64,000 nucleotides of DNA from Nonlabens sp. YIK11 (GTDB lineage: Bacteria > Bacteroidota > Bacteroidia > Flavobacteriales > Flavobacteriaceae). Positions 1-8,146 of the stretch are shown here, in pieces. The stretch is from NCBI RefSeq assembly GCF_001413925.1, contig NZ_LBMJ01000001.1, positions 1,900,001 to 1,964,000 of the forward strand. Reading direction: 5' to 3'. Made by a program: the position numbers and the translations under genes. Positions within the stretch are counted from its first letter, which is position 1. The number at the start of each line of letters is the position of its first letter. The notes under the pieces were generated by a model. That model saw nothing but the letters and a program-made list of their open reading frames with translations. It was not told the origin of the DNA and ran no database searches.

Positions 1-279
1 GTTCTGATCCTGAAAAATTTGGGATACTTGATTGCCCAATGTTTTCTCAAGACCTTTATTAGTATTATAAATGGTAAAGTCAATGGAGTTATGTTTAAGC
101 ACACCTTCTTCTGTAGCGATCCAGAGCATGCCACTTTCTTCCTGTATTATATCATAGGTAATACTTTGACCTATGGTTTCCTTACCAGTCAAAGGTTCAA
201 AGATCATCTCATCCTGTGCCCAGACACCGTTTGAAACGCTTATCAATAGAATAAATGTGATGATTATTGGAAATCTCAA
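1..279 (-). CDS. N-terminal fragment of a propeller-type sensor/regulator, cut by the window edge
   Basis: Reading the minus strand from a TTG codon at 277-279 gives an open frame of 93 codons to the left edge. It begins with a hydrophobic signal peptide (MRFPIIITFILLISVSNGVWA) and then has a segment of the form SGMLWIATEEGVLKHN, typical of one blade of the periplasmic two-component-regulator propeller (Reg_prop) domain. Proteins of this type are usually large inner-membrane sensors with a periplasmic beta-propeller followed by a kinase or a DNA-binding output. The output domain lies outside the window, so its nature is unknown. The frame has a stop upstream of the TTG, and no ATG is available at this end. 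The gene is divergent from the lipoprotein gene at 329. Confidence 0.7.
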   Translation of the reverse strand, partial: MRFPIIITFILLISVSNGVWAQDEMIFEPLTGKETIGQSITYDIIQEESGMLWIATEEGVLKHNSIDFTIYNTNKGLEKTLGNQVSQIFQDQN

Positions 280-293
280 AATGCCGAATTGAT

Positions 294-301
294 TACTTTT
301 G
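294..301 (+). promoter_or_regulatory. -7 promoter box (TACTTTTG) for the FGE-like lipoprotein gene
   Basis: TACTTTTG fits the Bacteroidota -7 consensus TAnnTTTG and ends 27 nt before the ATG at 329. No clear -33 TTG was found at the expected distance, so this is only a candidate. Confidence 0.4.
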
Positions 302-328
302 TGTATAAAGAATATCTAAATTAAGAAA

Positions 329-1453
329 ATGACCTTTAACAATTATAGATCTCGTAAATCTTTGATCAAATTAGTCGTCATCGCCACACTTCTTTTTTCA
401 GTAACGGCTTGTAAAAAGTCTGCAGAGGTTATGAATGATGCACCAGATGACGCGACAATTGTAGAGGTAGAAAAAGCTCCTTTTGAGGCGCCAGAAGGTA
501 TGGTTTGGGTTCCCGGTAAAACCTTTACCATGGGAGCAAAAGACAGCGATGCGATGGCCATGCCGCGAGAGAAGCCTTCCCATGAGGTTAGGGTCGATGG
601 ATTTTTCATGGATGCTACCGAGGTTACTAATGATGAATTTTCCGCTTTCGCGAAAGCGACACAATATAAAACCGTTGCAGAGCGCCCCATAGACTGGGAA
701 CAAATGAAAAAGGAACTGCCAGAAGGAACGCCAAAACCAGCAGATTCCATTCTCCAACCTGGATCGCTAGTCTTCAACAAAGACGTTGAAGGTGTCGTGG
801 ATATGAACAACTATGCCCAATGGTGGAAATGGAAGATAGGCGCAAACTGGAGACAGCCCTACGGTCCAGGCAGTTCTATTGAAGGCAAAGGAGATTATCC
901 AGTGGTTCATATCGCCTATGAAGATGCGCTGGCTTATTGCAAGTGGGCCAATCGCAAATTACCCACAGAAGCGCAATGGGAAAGCGCCGCACAAGGAACG
1001 GAAACACAACAGATATTCACATGGGGCGATGATTCCAGCAAGATTGGTCAAAAATCAAACACTTGGGAAGGTCAATTCCCGGTCAATAACACAGGTGCAG
1101 ACGGCTTTAAGTATGTGGCTCCGGTCAAGTCATTTGACCCTAATTCGCTAGGCTTATACGATATGGCTGGAAATGTTTGGGAATGGACGAGCGACTTGTA
1201 TAATGAGGATTATTACCAGACGTTACCCAAAGATCAGGTGATATCAAATCCGCAAGGAGCAAATACCTATAAAAACAGACAAAACCCATATCAGGAAGAA
1301 ATGGTCATGAAAGGCGGTTCTTATTTATGTCATGCGTCCTACTGCGCCAGCTATAGAATAAGCGCAAGAATGAGTACGAGCAGAGATTCTGGAAGTGATC
1401 ACTTAGGGTTTAGAACTGTTGCTACACCAGCGATGATTTCTGCTAAAAATTAG
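329..1453 (+). CDS. Formylglycine-generating-enzyme (SUMF1/FGE-sulfatase) family lipoprotein
   Basis: The 374-residue protein has a lipoprotein signal peptide (lipobox near VTAC, Cys about 28), a short acidic linker and an FGE-sulfatase domain from about residue 55 to the end. The C-terminal motif GGSYLCHASYCASYR keeps the two cysteines (about 334 and 339) that form the copper-binding catalytic pair of true aerobic FGE, followed by the conserved GFR segment. Family enzymes oxidise a sulfatase cysteine to formylglycine. In Bacteroidota, related lipoproteins (GldJ, GldK) have structural roles instead, but those lack this close resemblance to the FGE active site. No sulfatase gene is in the window, so the substrate must be elsewhere. 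A CGCTTTCGCGAAAGCG palindrome is inside the gene and is read as SAFAKA. Confidence 0.8.
   Translation: MTFNNYRSRKSLIKLVVIATLLFSVTACKKSAEVMNDAPDDATIVEVEKAPFEAPEGMVWVPGKTFTMGAKDSDAMAMPREKPSHEVRVDGFFMDATEVTNDEFSAFAKATQYKTVAERPIDWEQMKKELPEGTPKPADSILQPGSLVFNKDVEGVVDMNNYAQWWKWKIGANWRQPYGPGSSIEGKGDYPVVHIAYEDALAYCKWANRKLPTEAQWESAAQGTETQQIFTWGDDSSKIGQKSNTWEGQFPVNNTGADGFKYVAPVKSFDPNSLGLYDMAGNVWEWTSDLYNEDYYQTLPKDQVISNPQGANTYKNRQNPYQEEMVMKGGSYLCHASYCASYRISARMSTSRDSGSDHLGFRTVATPAMISAKN
643..658. repeat. 16-bp palindrome CGCTTTCGCGAAAGCG inside the FGE-like gene
   Basis: Perfect copy, in frame, read as SAFAKAT in the lipoprotein. It is the first of ten perfect copies in the window. Confidence 0.95.
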
Positions 1454-1585
1454 ACTGATCTTAGGTTTAGCTTGCTCAGGATGAGCGTTGCTTTGCAGTC
1501 AAAAAAACTCTAGGCTTTTGAACTATTAGACCTTTTCTTATGGTTTAGCAAATTATTCTCTTTTGACGATGGTTCAATGCGTTTT

Positions 1586-1676
1586 ACCATTCGTCGACAC
1601 TTAACCGTCATCTACCGACAGTAAAATACTGTTCAACTAACTATTTCCAGAAAACTGACCTTTAACATCATATTTG
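1586..1676 (+). promoter_or_regulatory. LytTR-type boxes and -7 box before the nitric oxide signalling operon
   Basis: ACCATTCGTCGACACTTA (1586-1603) is followed by a weaker copy with core TCATCTAC at 1608-1615. A CATATTTG -7 box lies at 1669-1676, only 4 nt before the ATG at 1680, so the transcript would be nearly leaderless. The same box and -7 pair recurs at 11395-11463 and 12899-12969, which suggests that this operon is regulated by its own LytTR product. Confidence 0.6.
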
Positions 1677-1679
1677 TAG

Positions 1680-2111
1680 ATGCTTAAACCCTCAACCTTG
1701 AACAACAAACTCAGAGTATTACTCATAGAAGACGACACGATTGAGGTCATGAAACTCAAGAGAGCGATCGCAAAACTTGAAATGCCTCATGAAATCGTAG
1801 AAGCAAAAAACGGTGAAGAAGCTCTTGATATACTTAGAAACCGTGATTCGTTACCAGACTTGATCCTCTTGGATTTGAACATGCCTCGTATCAATGGCTT
1901 GGAATTTCTCAAGATTCTAAAAAATGACGAAGTGATGCGCTTTTTACCAGTGGTAATTCTGACTACTTCCAGCAATAGAAAAGACATGCTGGAATGTTAT
2001 AAAGAAGGTGTTGCTGGTTATATCTTGAAGCCGCTCAAGTACGATGATTATGTGGAAAAGATAAGCACCACATTAAATTATTGGAGTACCAACGAATTAA
2101 TTAAAGGATAA
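1680..2111 (+). CDS. Single-domain response regulator (Rcp1-type receiver)
   Basis: The 143-residue protein is a receiver domain and nothing else. It has the acidic pocket (EDD at 17-19), the phospho-acceptor Asp65 in LLDLNMP, the switch Thr95/Thr96 and the conserved Lys117 in ILKPLK. Receivers of this kind carry phosphate between a kinase and an HPt protein or act by direct binding. It is the first gene of a seven-gene operon. Its stop overlaps the start of the H-NOX gene (TAATG), so the two are probably translationally coupled. The likely partners are the two histidine kinases and the HPt protein downstream. Confidence 0.85.
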   Translation: MLKPSTLNNKLRVLLIEDDTIEVMKLKRAIAKLEMPHEIVEAKNGEEALDILRNRDSLPDLILLDLNMPRINGLEFLKILKNDEVMRFLPVVILTTSSNRKDMLECYKEGVAGYILKPLKYDDYVEKISTTLNYWSTNELIKG

Positions 2112-2653
2112 TGAAGGGAATCGTTTTTACAGAATTTCTGGATTTGGTAGAGAATAAGTTTGGCCTTGAGATGGTGGACACCATCGTTTCTAATGCAGAT
2201 TTGCCTTCTAATGGTATTTATACCTCAATTGGGACCTATAGTTTTTCTGAAATGCTCAGTTTATTGGTCAACCTCAGTCAGGAAACGGGTATAGCCATCG
2301 ATGAACTATTGCTGGTATATGGGGAACATTTCTTCACGGTAGTCGAGAATAGTTATTCCTCTTTTTTAAGGGAGTTTACTGATCCTATAGAAATGCTTGC
2401 TTCTATAGAAAATCATATTCATGTAGAAGTCAGAAAGATATATCCAGACGCAGAGCTTCCTACTTTCAATGTTCTGGAGAAAACCGAGAATACACTGATC
2501 ATGATTTATAAGTCCAGTCGCTCCATGCACTGTTTTGGGTTGGGACTTATGAACAAGACTTTTGAGTATTTCAATGCTGAAGCCACTATATTAGTTGAGA
2601 AAATAAAGGAAGATGGGACTGAGGTAAAATTCAGTATTCAGAGAAATGGCTGA
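2111..2653 (+). CDS. H-NOX (HNOB) heme nitric oxide-binding sensor
   Basis: This 180-residue protein matches the H-NOX fold over its whole length, starting with the typical MKGIVF. The proximal heme ligand is His104 (the HVEVRKIYPDAELP region, aligned with the HDHLATIYPG segment of soluble guanylate cyclase), and the YxSxR pocket that binds the heme propionates is present as YKSSR (Tyr133, Ser135, Arg137). Bacterial stand-alone H-NOX proteins bind NO and control an adjacent kinase or cyclic-di-GMP enzyme, often affecting biofilm formation. Its stop overlaps the start of the histidine kinase gene by 8 nt, so that kinase is the expected partner. Confidence 0.9.
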   Translation: MKGIVFTEFLDLVENKFGLEMVDTIVSNADLPSNGIYTSIGTYSFSEMLSLLVNLSQETGIAIDELLLVYGEHFFTVVENSYSSFLREFTDPIEMLASIENHIHVEVRKIYPDAELPTFNVLEKTENTLIMIYKSSRSMHCFGLGLMNKTFEYFNAEATILVEKIKEDGTEVKFSIQRNG

Positions 2654-4622
2654 CGATAAAATTAAGATTTACGAACGTGCTCTAGCTCGCGAGAAGGCGG
2701 CCAGGAAGCAAGCGGAACAAATCCTAGAACAAAAATCTAGAGAGCTTTTTGAAAAATCTGAAGAGCTACGTATTTCCAATTTCAAACTAGAAAACCTCTA
2801 CAAGCAAACCTCGTCAGAACTACAAGGGGTTTTTGAAAACATAGTGGATGCGTATGTCGTCATGGACATGAACAGCAAGGTTATAAAAATGAACCATGCT
2901 GCAGAAAAGCTACTGGGATACAAATTAGAAGAAGATATCGATCTTTTCTCGCTGGTTCATGATGATGAAAAGGAGAAAACAGCCGAAGCGTTTAAATATC
3001 TATTTCACAACTCATCCATCACAGATTTTCGGATTAAAATCGTTGTAAAAGATGGGTCTGCCAAAATGGTCCACATCAATGCGAGCTTAATTTTTGACAG
3101 CGATAAAAAGCCGGTAGCAGCGCAAGGTATCGTGCGAGACATCACGAAAGAAAAGGCTGCAGAGCATCAATTGAGAGAATCCCAAAACCGACTGGCGACC
3201 TTAATCCAAAATCTTGAAAGTGGCATTTTGCTGGAAGATGAAAATAGGGATATCGTCATCACCAACAATAGATTTTGCGAGTTTTTCAATATTCCTGCAA
3301 CACCCGAACAGTTGGTTGGTCAAAATTGCGCTAACGCTGCAGAGCAGAGCAAAAGTCTGTTTGCAGATCCTGATAGCTTTGTAGAACGCATCAATACACT
3401 GGTAAATGACAAGGAGCTTGCCCTTGCGGATGAACTTCAATTGATCGATGGGCGCATTCTGGAACGAGACTTTATTCCAGTTTATGAAAATGAAATCTAT
3501 AAAGGACACCTTTGGGCCTATAGGGATGTGACCCTGCGACGACGCTACCGCAAAAACATTGAGGTAGAGCGCGAAAAATACAGCAGTATCATTGCTAACA
3601 TGAATCTAGGTTTGATAGAAGTGAATCTTGATGATGAGATCTTGATGGTCAACCAGCGACTAGAAGCTATGTCAGGATATACAGAGCAAGAGCTGCTGGG
3701 TAAAAAGGGAAATGAGATGTTACTTGTCAAAGAAGACAGGGAAGTACTGCAAAAAGAAAATCAGAAGAGACTCAAAGGCAGTTCTAATTCTTATGAAGTA
3801 AGGATACGTAGAAAGGATGGCGAGATTCGTCATTGGCTTATAAGTGGTGCACCACAGTACAACATCAACGGTAAGGTAACTGGCTCTATTGGAATACATC
3901 TGGATATAACGGAACTCAAAAACCTCGAAATCCAAAAGGAAAATCTTCTCAAAAAATTAGAGAAGAGCAACGACGAGCTCCAGGAATATGCACACGTCGT
4001 TTCCCACGACTTAAAATCACCTTTGCGCAGTATCAATGCTTTGGTGAGTTGGATTAGAGAAGACAATCTGGACAAGTGGACTGAAGATACCAGGCATCAC
4101 CTTAATATGATTGACGCGACATTAGAAAAAATGGAGCAACTTATCTCTGATGTATTGGAATATTCCAGTGTAGGATCAGATAGCAGCATCAAGGAATCTG
4201 TTGATTTGAATGAGGTCTTGACCGACATTGAAATGTTGCTGCACATTCCTGACCACATCACTCTGGATATTAAAAAACCATTACCAACCCTAAAAGCAGA
4301 TAGAGTCAAAATCCAACAGCTTTTTCAGAACTTGATCAGCAATGCCATACGTTATTGCGATAAAGATCCAGGATATGTCAAAGTGGATTTTGAAGAGACA
4401 CCCAAACATTTCAAGTTTACTGTAGAAGATAATGGTATAGGAATCAGCCCAGAGTATCATGAAAAAATCTTCAAAATCTTCCAGACGCTTAACAAGCGCA
4501 AAGATTCTACTGGAATAGGACTTTCCATCGTTAAAAAGATCGTTGATCTATATAACGGTGATATATGGGTAGAAAGCGAACTGGAAAAGGGCACTACGTT
4601 TCACTTCACTTTATCCAAATAA
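2646..4622 (+). CDS. Cytoplasmic PAS-domain sensor histidine kinase, likely H-NOX partner
   Basis: The 658-residue protein has no membrane segments. An N-terminal coiled coil (about 1-60) is followed by three PAS domains (about 60-170, 185-300 and 310-425), a HisKA dimerisation domain with the H-box HVVSHDLKSPLRS (phospho-accepting His454) and a HATPase_c domain with the N box (QLFQNLISNAIR), DNGIGI and TGIGLSI motifs. By analogy with HnoK-type kinases, its autophosphorylation is probably modulated by the H-NOX protein encoded just upstream with an 8-nt overlap. Its transmitter is a close paralogue of the second kinase in this operon, so both may feed the same receivers. There is no receiver domain, so it is not a hybrid kinase. 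Confidence 0.88.
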   Translation: MADDKIKIYERALAREKAARKQAEQILEQKSRELFEKSEELRISNFKLENLYKQTSSELQGVFENIVDAYVVMDMNSKVIKMNHAAEKLLGYKLEEDIDLFSLVHDDEKEKTAEAFKYLFHNSSITDFRIKIVVKDGSAKMVHINASLIFDSDKKPVAAQGIVRDITKEKAAEHQLRESQNRLATLIQNLESGILLEDENRDIVITNNRFCEFFNIPATPEQLVGQNCANAAEQSKSLFADPDSFVERINTLVNDKELALADELQLIDGRILERDFIPVYENEIYKGHLWAYRDVTLRRRYRKNIEVEREKYSSIIANMNLGLIEVNLDDEILMVNQRLEAMSGYTEQELLGKKGNEMLLVKEDREVLQKENQKRLKGSSNSYEVRIRRKDGEIRHWLISGAPQYNINGKVTGSIGIHLDITELKNLEIQKENLLKKLEKSNDELQEYAHVVSHDLKSPLRSINALVSWIREDNLDKWTEDTRHHLNMIDATLEKMEQLISDVLEYSSVGSDSSIKESVDLNEVLTDIEMLLHIPDHITLDIKKPLPTLKADRVKIQQLFQNLISNAIRYCDKDPGYVKVDFEETPKHFKFTVEDNGIGISPEYHEKIFKIFQTLNKRKDSTGIGLSIVKKIVDLYNGDIWVESELEKGTTFHFTLSK

Positions 4623-4625
4623 CCT

Positions 4626-5753
4626 ATGAAAACTGTTCAGCTACAACGTGGGAAGAATGAGGACTGGATTTACATAGGAGACCGTCAGCAATTGACCGTT
4701 CCTATGGTGCTCATCTTTGGGAATAGGTTTTTACTGGAAGATCCTGGGTTGTTGAGTGAGGTTAGAGCGTTATTTCCAGATGGCGAGTTAGTATTTGCTT
4801 CTTCCAGTGGTGATCTTGTGGCAGGTGCCGTCAACGACGAGCATATCACCATTACCGCGATCGAGTTTGAAAAGACTCAGTTTCAAATTAAAAGAATCAA
4901 CATCAAGGATTTTGATGACTCAGCAGCTGCAGGTGATGCGGTGGTGTCTCTTTTAAATACCACAGGGTTGCGTCACGTATTTGTCATTTCTGAAGGTAGT
5001 AGCGTCAACGGCTCTGCCTTGACTAAAGCCATGCAATCCAGATTGCCCAGCACGTTGATAACTGGCGGACTTTGCGCAGATGGTGATAGGTTTGAGCGTA
5101 CGCTGGCTTCCTACAATGAATCGCCTAAGGAAGGCGAGATCATAGTCATTGGTTTTTATGGAGAAAGTTTTGAAGCTTCCTTTTCTATCTATGGCGGCTG
5201 GAAACCATTTGGTCCAGAAAGAGTGATTACTAGATCAAAAGGAAATGTACTGTATGAAATCGACGGCAAACCAGCCTTGGATCTGTATAAAAAATACTTA
5301 GGCGATAAAGCCAAGGACCTTCCAGGATCTGCACTGATTTATCCTTTGAATGTACAATTGGAAGGTAACAAGCAATCCTTTGTACGCACCATTCTCAATA
5401 TTGATGAGGAAAATAACGCCATGATTCTGGCAGGTGATGTTCCAGAAAAATCCAAGGTCCAACTTATGATGAGTACCATGGATGATATCGCTGCGGCGTC
5501 AGAGACTGCCGCCATTAGAGCCATGGAAGGAAGGCGACAGCCACCACAACTAGCCATATTGATAAGCTGTATAGGCCGCAAATTGGTTTTGGATCAGCGA
5601 GTGGAAGAAGAAGTAGAAGAAGTCATGGATGTCATAGGAAGTAATGTGGTCATCACAGGAATGTACTCCTATGGCGAGATTGCTCCGTTTTATGGTGAGC
5701 GAGAATGCAGGCTGCACAATCAGACCATGACCATTACCTTAATAAGCGAGTAG
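4626..5753 (+). CDS. FIST-domain sensor protein, NosP-like
   Basis: This 375-residue protein is built of FIST_N and FIST_C domains, with typical segments such as LITGGLCADGDRF near residue 140 and ILISCIGRKLVLDQR and MYSYGEIAPF in the C-terminal third. FIST proteins next to histidine kinases include NosP, a heme-dependent nitric oxide sensor in Pseudomonas, Vibrio and Legionella. The following kinase has the N-terminal signature of NosP-associated kinases and starts directly at the stop codon of this gene (TAGATG), which supports the assignment. Heme binding cannot be read from sequence. A small-molecule sensor of another ligand remains possible. Confidence 0.75.
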   Translation: MKTVQLQRGKNEDWIYIGDRQQLTVPMVLIFGNRFLLEDPGLLSEVRALFPDGELVFASSSGDLVAGAVNDEHITITAIEFEKTQFQIKRINIKDFDDSAAAGDAVVSLLNTTGLRHVFVISEGSSVNGSALTKAMQSRLPSTLITGGLCADGDRFERTLASYNESPKEGEIIVIGFYGESFEASFSIYGGWKPFGPERVITRSKGNVLYEIDGKPALDLYKKYLGDKAKDLPGSALIYPLNVQLEGNKQSFVRTILNIDEENNAMILAGDVPEKSKVQLMMSTMDDIAAASETAAIRAMEGRRQPPQLAILISCIGRKLVLDQRVEEEVEEVMDVIGSNVVITGMYSYGEIAPFYGERECRLHNQTMTITLISE

Positions 5754-6806
5754 ATGAATCCATTGCTTAAGAGACAGATCAGGAAACTACTGCCCGAAGA
5801 CCTTCGGGATAGGGAAGACCTGCAGGCATTTCTTAAGGCAGTTGGTGACTCCTATGACAATCTGGAAGATCAATTCAAAATGACTCAGCGCGCCATGACC
5901 ATAAGCTCTGACGAACTTTTTGAGGCCAACCAGTCGTTACGAGAAGAATCAGAACAGCAACAAAAGCTACTGGAACGCTTACAAGCCGTCATCAACAGCG
6001 TGAACCCGCAAAAGGGTGACCTTGAAGATGTGGAAAGTATTCAAGACATTGAACAAGGTAGCCTGGCAGATTATATAAGCAATCAGGCAGAGCAGCTCAT
6101 CGCCGTCAATAAAAATCAGGAGCGATTATTAAAAGAACTCGCCTTGCAAAATCAAGAATTGAATGACTATGCACACATTGTTTCCCACGATTTAAAATCT
6201 CCTTTGCGCAGTATCGAGGCTCTGGTCAGTTGGTTGAAAGAAGACTATGAAAATGAATTGGGAACCGCTGGAAAGCAGCAAATCGATTTGATCGTGACCC
6301 ATTTAGAGAAGATGGATGCCTTGATTCAAGGGATTTTGAGCTATTCTTCCATTGATAAGGAAGACCGCAAGGAACACGCTATTGACCTCAATAAGCTGGT
6401 GGCCGAAACCGTTGAGCTGCTTCACGTGCCCAGTTCTATCAAGGTAAAAATCCATACGTTGCCCACCATTACCGCAGATCGATTCAAGATACAGCAACTC
6501 TTCCAGAATTTACTGGGAAATGCCGTGGACAATATGGATAAAGTGAACGGTCGCATCGATGTTATTGCCAGGAAGCTGGATCAAGGCATTCAGTTTGAGA
6601 TCAAGGATAATGGCAAGGGAATTCACAGGGATTATTTTGGTAAGATATTTCAGGTGTTTCAAAAGCTGGAAGACGATTCGCTCAGTACTGGTATTGGGCT
6701 TTCTATCGTCAAAAAAATCGTCAACTTTTATGATGGTACCATCTGGCTGGACAGCGAGGTGGACAAGGGCACCACATTCTATTTCACTTTACCTAAAACG
6801 CTTTAA
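5754..6806 (+). CDS. Cytoplasmic histidine kinase, NahK-like partner of the FIST protein
   Basis: The 350-residue kinase begins with a helical region that includes the motif TISSDELFEANQSLREE, typical of kinases encoded next to FIST proteins. A coiled coil leads to HisKA (HIVSHDLKSPLRS, phospho-His145) and HATPase_c (QLFQNLLGNAV, DNGKGI, STGIGLSI). It has no PAS, membrane or receiver domain. The catalytic part is closely similar to that of the first kinase in the operon, which points to duplication followed by pairing with different sensors. It abuts both neighbours (TAGATG before, TAAATG after). Confidence 0.85.
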   Translation: MNPLLKRQIRKLLPEDLRDREDLQAFLKAVGDSYDNLEDQFKMTQRAMTISSDELFEANQSLREESEQQQKLLERLQAVINSVNPQKGDLEDVESIQDIEQGSLADYISNQAEQLIAVNKNQERLLKELALQNQELNDYAHIVSHDLKSPLRSIEALVSWLKEDYENELGTAGKQQIDLIVTHLEKMDALIQGILSYSSIDKEDRKEHAIDLNKLVAETVELLHVPSSIKVKIHTLPTITADRFKIQQLFQNLLGNAVDNMDKVNGRIDVIARKLDQGIQFEIKDNGKGIHRDYFGKIFQVFQKLEDDSLSTGIGLSIVKKIVNFYDGTIWLDSEVDKGTTFYFTLPKTL

Positions 6807-7124
6807 ATGGAGCAACCCAATCTCGATTATATCAACGAACTTTCTGGCGGCGATGCGGCCTTTGAAGACAAACTGATTCTTGTTATCAAGACAGAATGGC
6901 CTGAAGAGGTCCAGGAATACGAGATGAATATGGAGAATTCCGCTTTCGCGAAAGCGGCACTCAACGTACACAAAATCAAACATAAATTAGGCATTGTGGG
7001 ATTGGTTGAAGGCTATGAACTAGCGGTGCAATATGAGCTCGACCTCAAAGCTGGGAACACGTCCCAAAAAGAGTCGTTCCAAACCGTTCTGGACCGCGTC
7101 ACCCATTTCATAAATCAATTGTAA
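6807..7124 (+). CDS. Histidine phosphotransfer (HPt) protein
   Basis: The 105-residue helical protein carries the HPt signature VHKIKHKLGIVGL, in which the first His (about 54) is the expected phosphorylation site. HPt proteins relay phosphate from one receiver to another. Here it could link the Rcp1-type receiver, or the kinases, to the LytTR regulator that follows after 34 nt. A 16-bp palindrome is inserted just before the HPt motif and read as SAFAKAA. If the insertion lengthens a loop it has been tolerated, because the motif and frame are intact. Confidence 0.8.
   Translation: MEQPNLDYINELSGGDAAFEDKLILVIKTEWPEEVQEYEMNMENSAFAKAALNVHKIKHKLGIVGLVEGYELAVQYELDLKAGNTSQKESFQTVLDRVTHFINQL
6941..6956. 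repeat. 16-bp palindrome inside the HPt gene
   Basis: Perfect copy, read in frame as SAFAKAA immediately upstream of the phospho-His motif. Confidence 0.95.
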
Positions 7125-7158
7125 TATGTAAATTGCTGTCCATCCTAAAACCTGAGAT

Positions 7159-7875
7159 TTGAAGTGTATCATTGTAGATGACGAGGCAGCAGCTAGAACG
7201 ATTGTAGGCCATTTGTGCAGCCAGACCGATAATTTGAAGGTGCTGGAAGAGTTTCCCAACGCGATGCAGGCCATCAAGTTCTTGAACAAGAATGAAGTAG
7301 ATCTCATCTTTTTGGATATTCACATGCCAGACTTTACGGGTTTTGACTTTATCGATACGCTTAAAAACCCGCCGAAGATCATCTTGACTACATCTGATAA
7401 GAACTTTGCCATAGAGGCTTTTAGTTATGAATGTATTGTCGATTATCTGGTAAAACCCATCACACTGCCCAGATTTCAAAAAGCAGTGCTCAAGGCAGAG
7501 AATTTTGTAACACCTGTGGAAGATCTTCCTGTGGCTACACAAAAGACCAAAGTAGATCCAGCAGAAAAGGAAATGTATGTCAACATCGATCGCCGTTTGA
7601 TCAAAATCGAATTTGACAAGGTCCAACTCATAGAGGCAAAAGGTGATTACATTCTAATTAAAACCGAGGATAAAAACTACACGGTACATTCCACACTCAA
7701 AAAAATCCAGGAAAAACTTCCTGACAGTAGCTTTTTAAAAGTTCACCGATCCTACATCATCAACTTTAGAAAAATCATTGATATTGAGGATAACAGCGTA
7801 CTCATCGCAAAAAATGTGGTGCCCATAAGCAGGTCCAACAGACCTGAGTTGATGAAACGATTGAATTTGCTGTAA
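7159..7875 (+). CDS. LytTR-family response regulator, output of the phosphorelay
   Basis: The 238-residue protein starts at TTG. It has an N-terminal receiver (phospho-Asp53 in LFLDIHMP-like FLDIHMP, conserved Lys in VKPIT) and a C-terminal LytTR DNA-binding domain (about 138-238, with the typical FLKVHRSYIIN segment). LytTR regulators such as AlgR bind direct repeats of a short motif spaced about two helical turns. An AlgR-like motif (ACCATTCRTC) is repeated upstream of this operon and of several polysaccharide units in the window, so this gene is the best candidate for their regulator. It is the last gene of the operon that starts at 1680. Confidence 0.9.
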   Translation: MKCIIVDDEAAARTIVGHLCSQTDNLKVLEEFPNAMQAIKFLNKNEVDLIFLDIHMPDFTGFDFIDTLKNPPKIILTTSDKNFAIEAFSYECIVDYLVKPITLPRFQKAVLKAENFVTPVEDLPVATQKTKVDPAEKEMYVNIDRRLIKIEFDKVQLIEAKGDYILIKTEDKNYTVHSTLKKIQEKLPDSSFLKVHRSYIINFRKIIDIEDNSVLIAKNVVPISRSNRPELMKRLNLL

Positions 7876-7878
7876 AGT

Positions 7879-7966
7879 ATTCATCGAAGTGAATGGACCA
7901 TTTGTCTACACTTAAAACGCGCTAGTCGTTTTTGAAAATATAGCGCGATAGTTCGCCCTAGATTTG
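7879..7966 (+). promoter_or_regulatory. LytTR-type direct repeat (21-bp spacing) and -7 box downstream of the LytTR gene
   Basis: Core TCATCGAA at 7881-7888 and the strong box ACCATTTGTCTACACTTA at 7898-7915 (core from 7902) are 21 bp apart. TAGATTTG, a perfect -7 box, starts at 7959, 57 nt from the core of the strong box. This would drive a short transcript that ends at the terminator at 8114-8146. Confidence 0.6.
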
Positions 7967-7971
7967 GCTTG

Positions 7972-8146
7972 TATAACCCATAAGCCATGAGAAGATCATT
8001 TTCATTTTATGCTATGATGGTCACACTTTTTACAAGCGATCAAAAATATCATTTCTCCAATACATTTACTACCCACTGAATACCTATTACTATTTTTGAG
8101 GTTGGTTAGGAGGAAAGCCACCGTGGGAAACTGCGGTGGTTTTTTT
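7972..8146 (+). ncRNA. Candidate short LytTR-controlled transcript (sRNA or 30-aa peptide mRNA)
   Basis: A perfect -7 box at 7959-7966 with a LytTR-type box upstream, and an intrinsic terminator ending at 8146, define a unit of about 175 nt. Inside it is one small frame, ATG at 7987 to stop at 8077-8079, encoding 30 residues (MRRSFSFYAMMVTLFTSDQK...). A second possible -7 box (TATTTTTG, 8091-8098) would give an even shorter RNA of about 40 nt. No known RNA family was recognised, and expression is inferred only from the signals. Confidence 0.35.
8114..8146 (+). terminator. Intrinsic terminator
   Basis: Stem CCACCG/CGGTGG (8118-8123 and 8134-8139) with a GGGAAAC-type loop and a run of seven T at 8140-8146. 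Confidence 0.8.

Noticed and set aside
19..234. Plus-strand open frame of 71 codons at the left edge
   Set aside because: It is antisense to the minus-strand propeller-type frame, which has a signal peptide and a recognisable domain, and has no family resemblance of its own.
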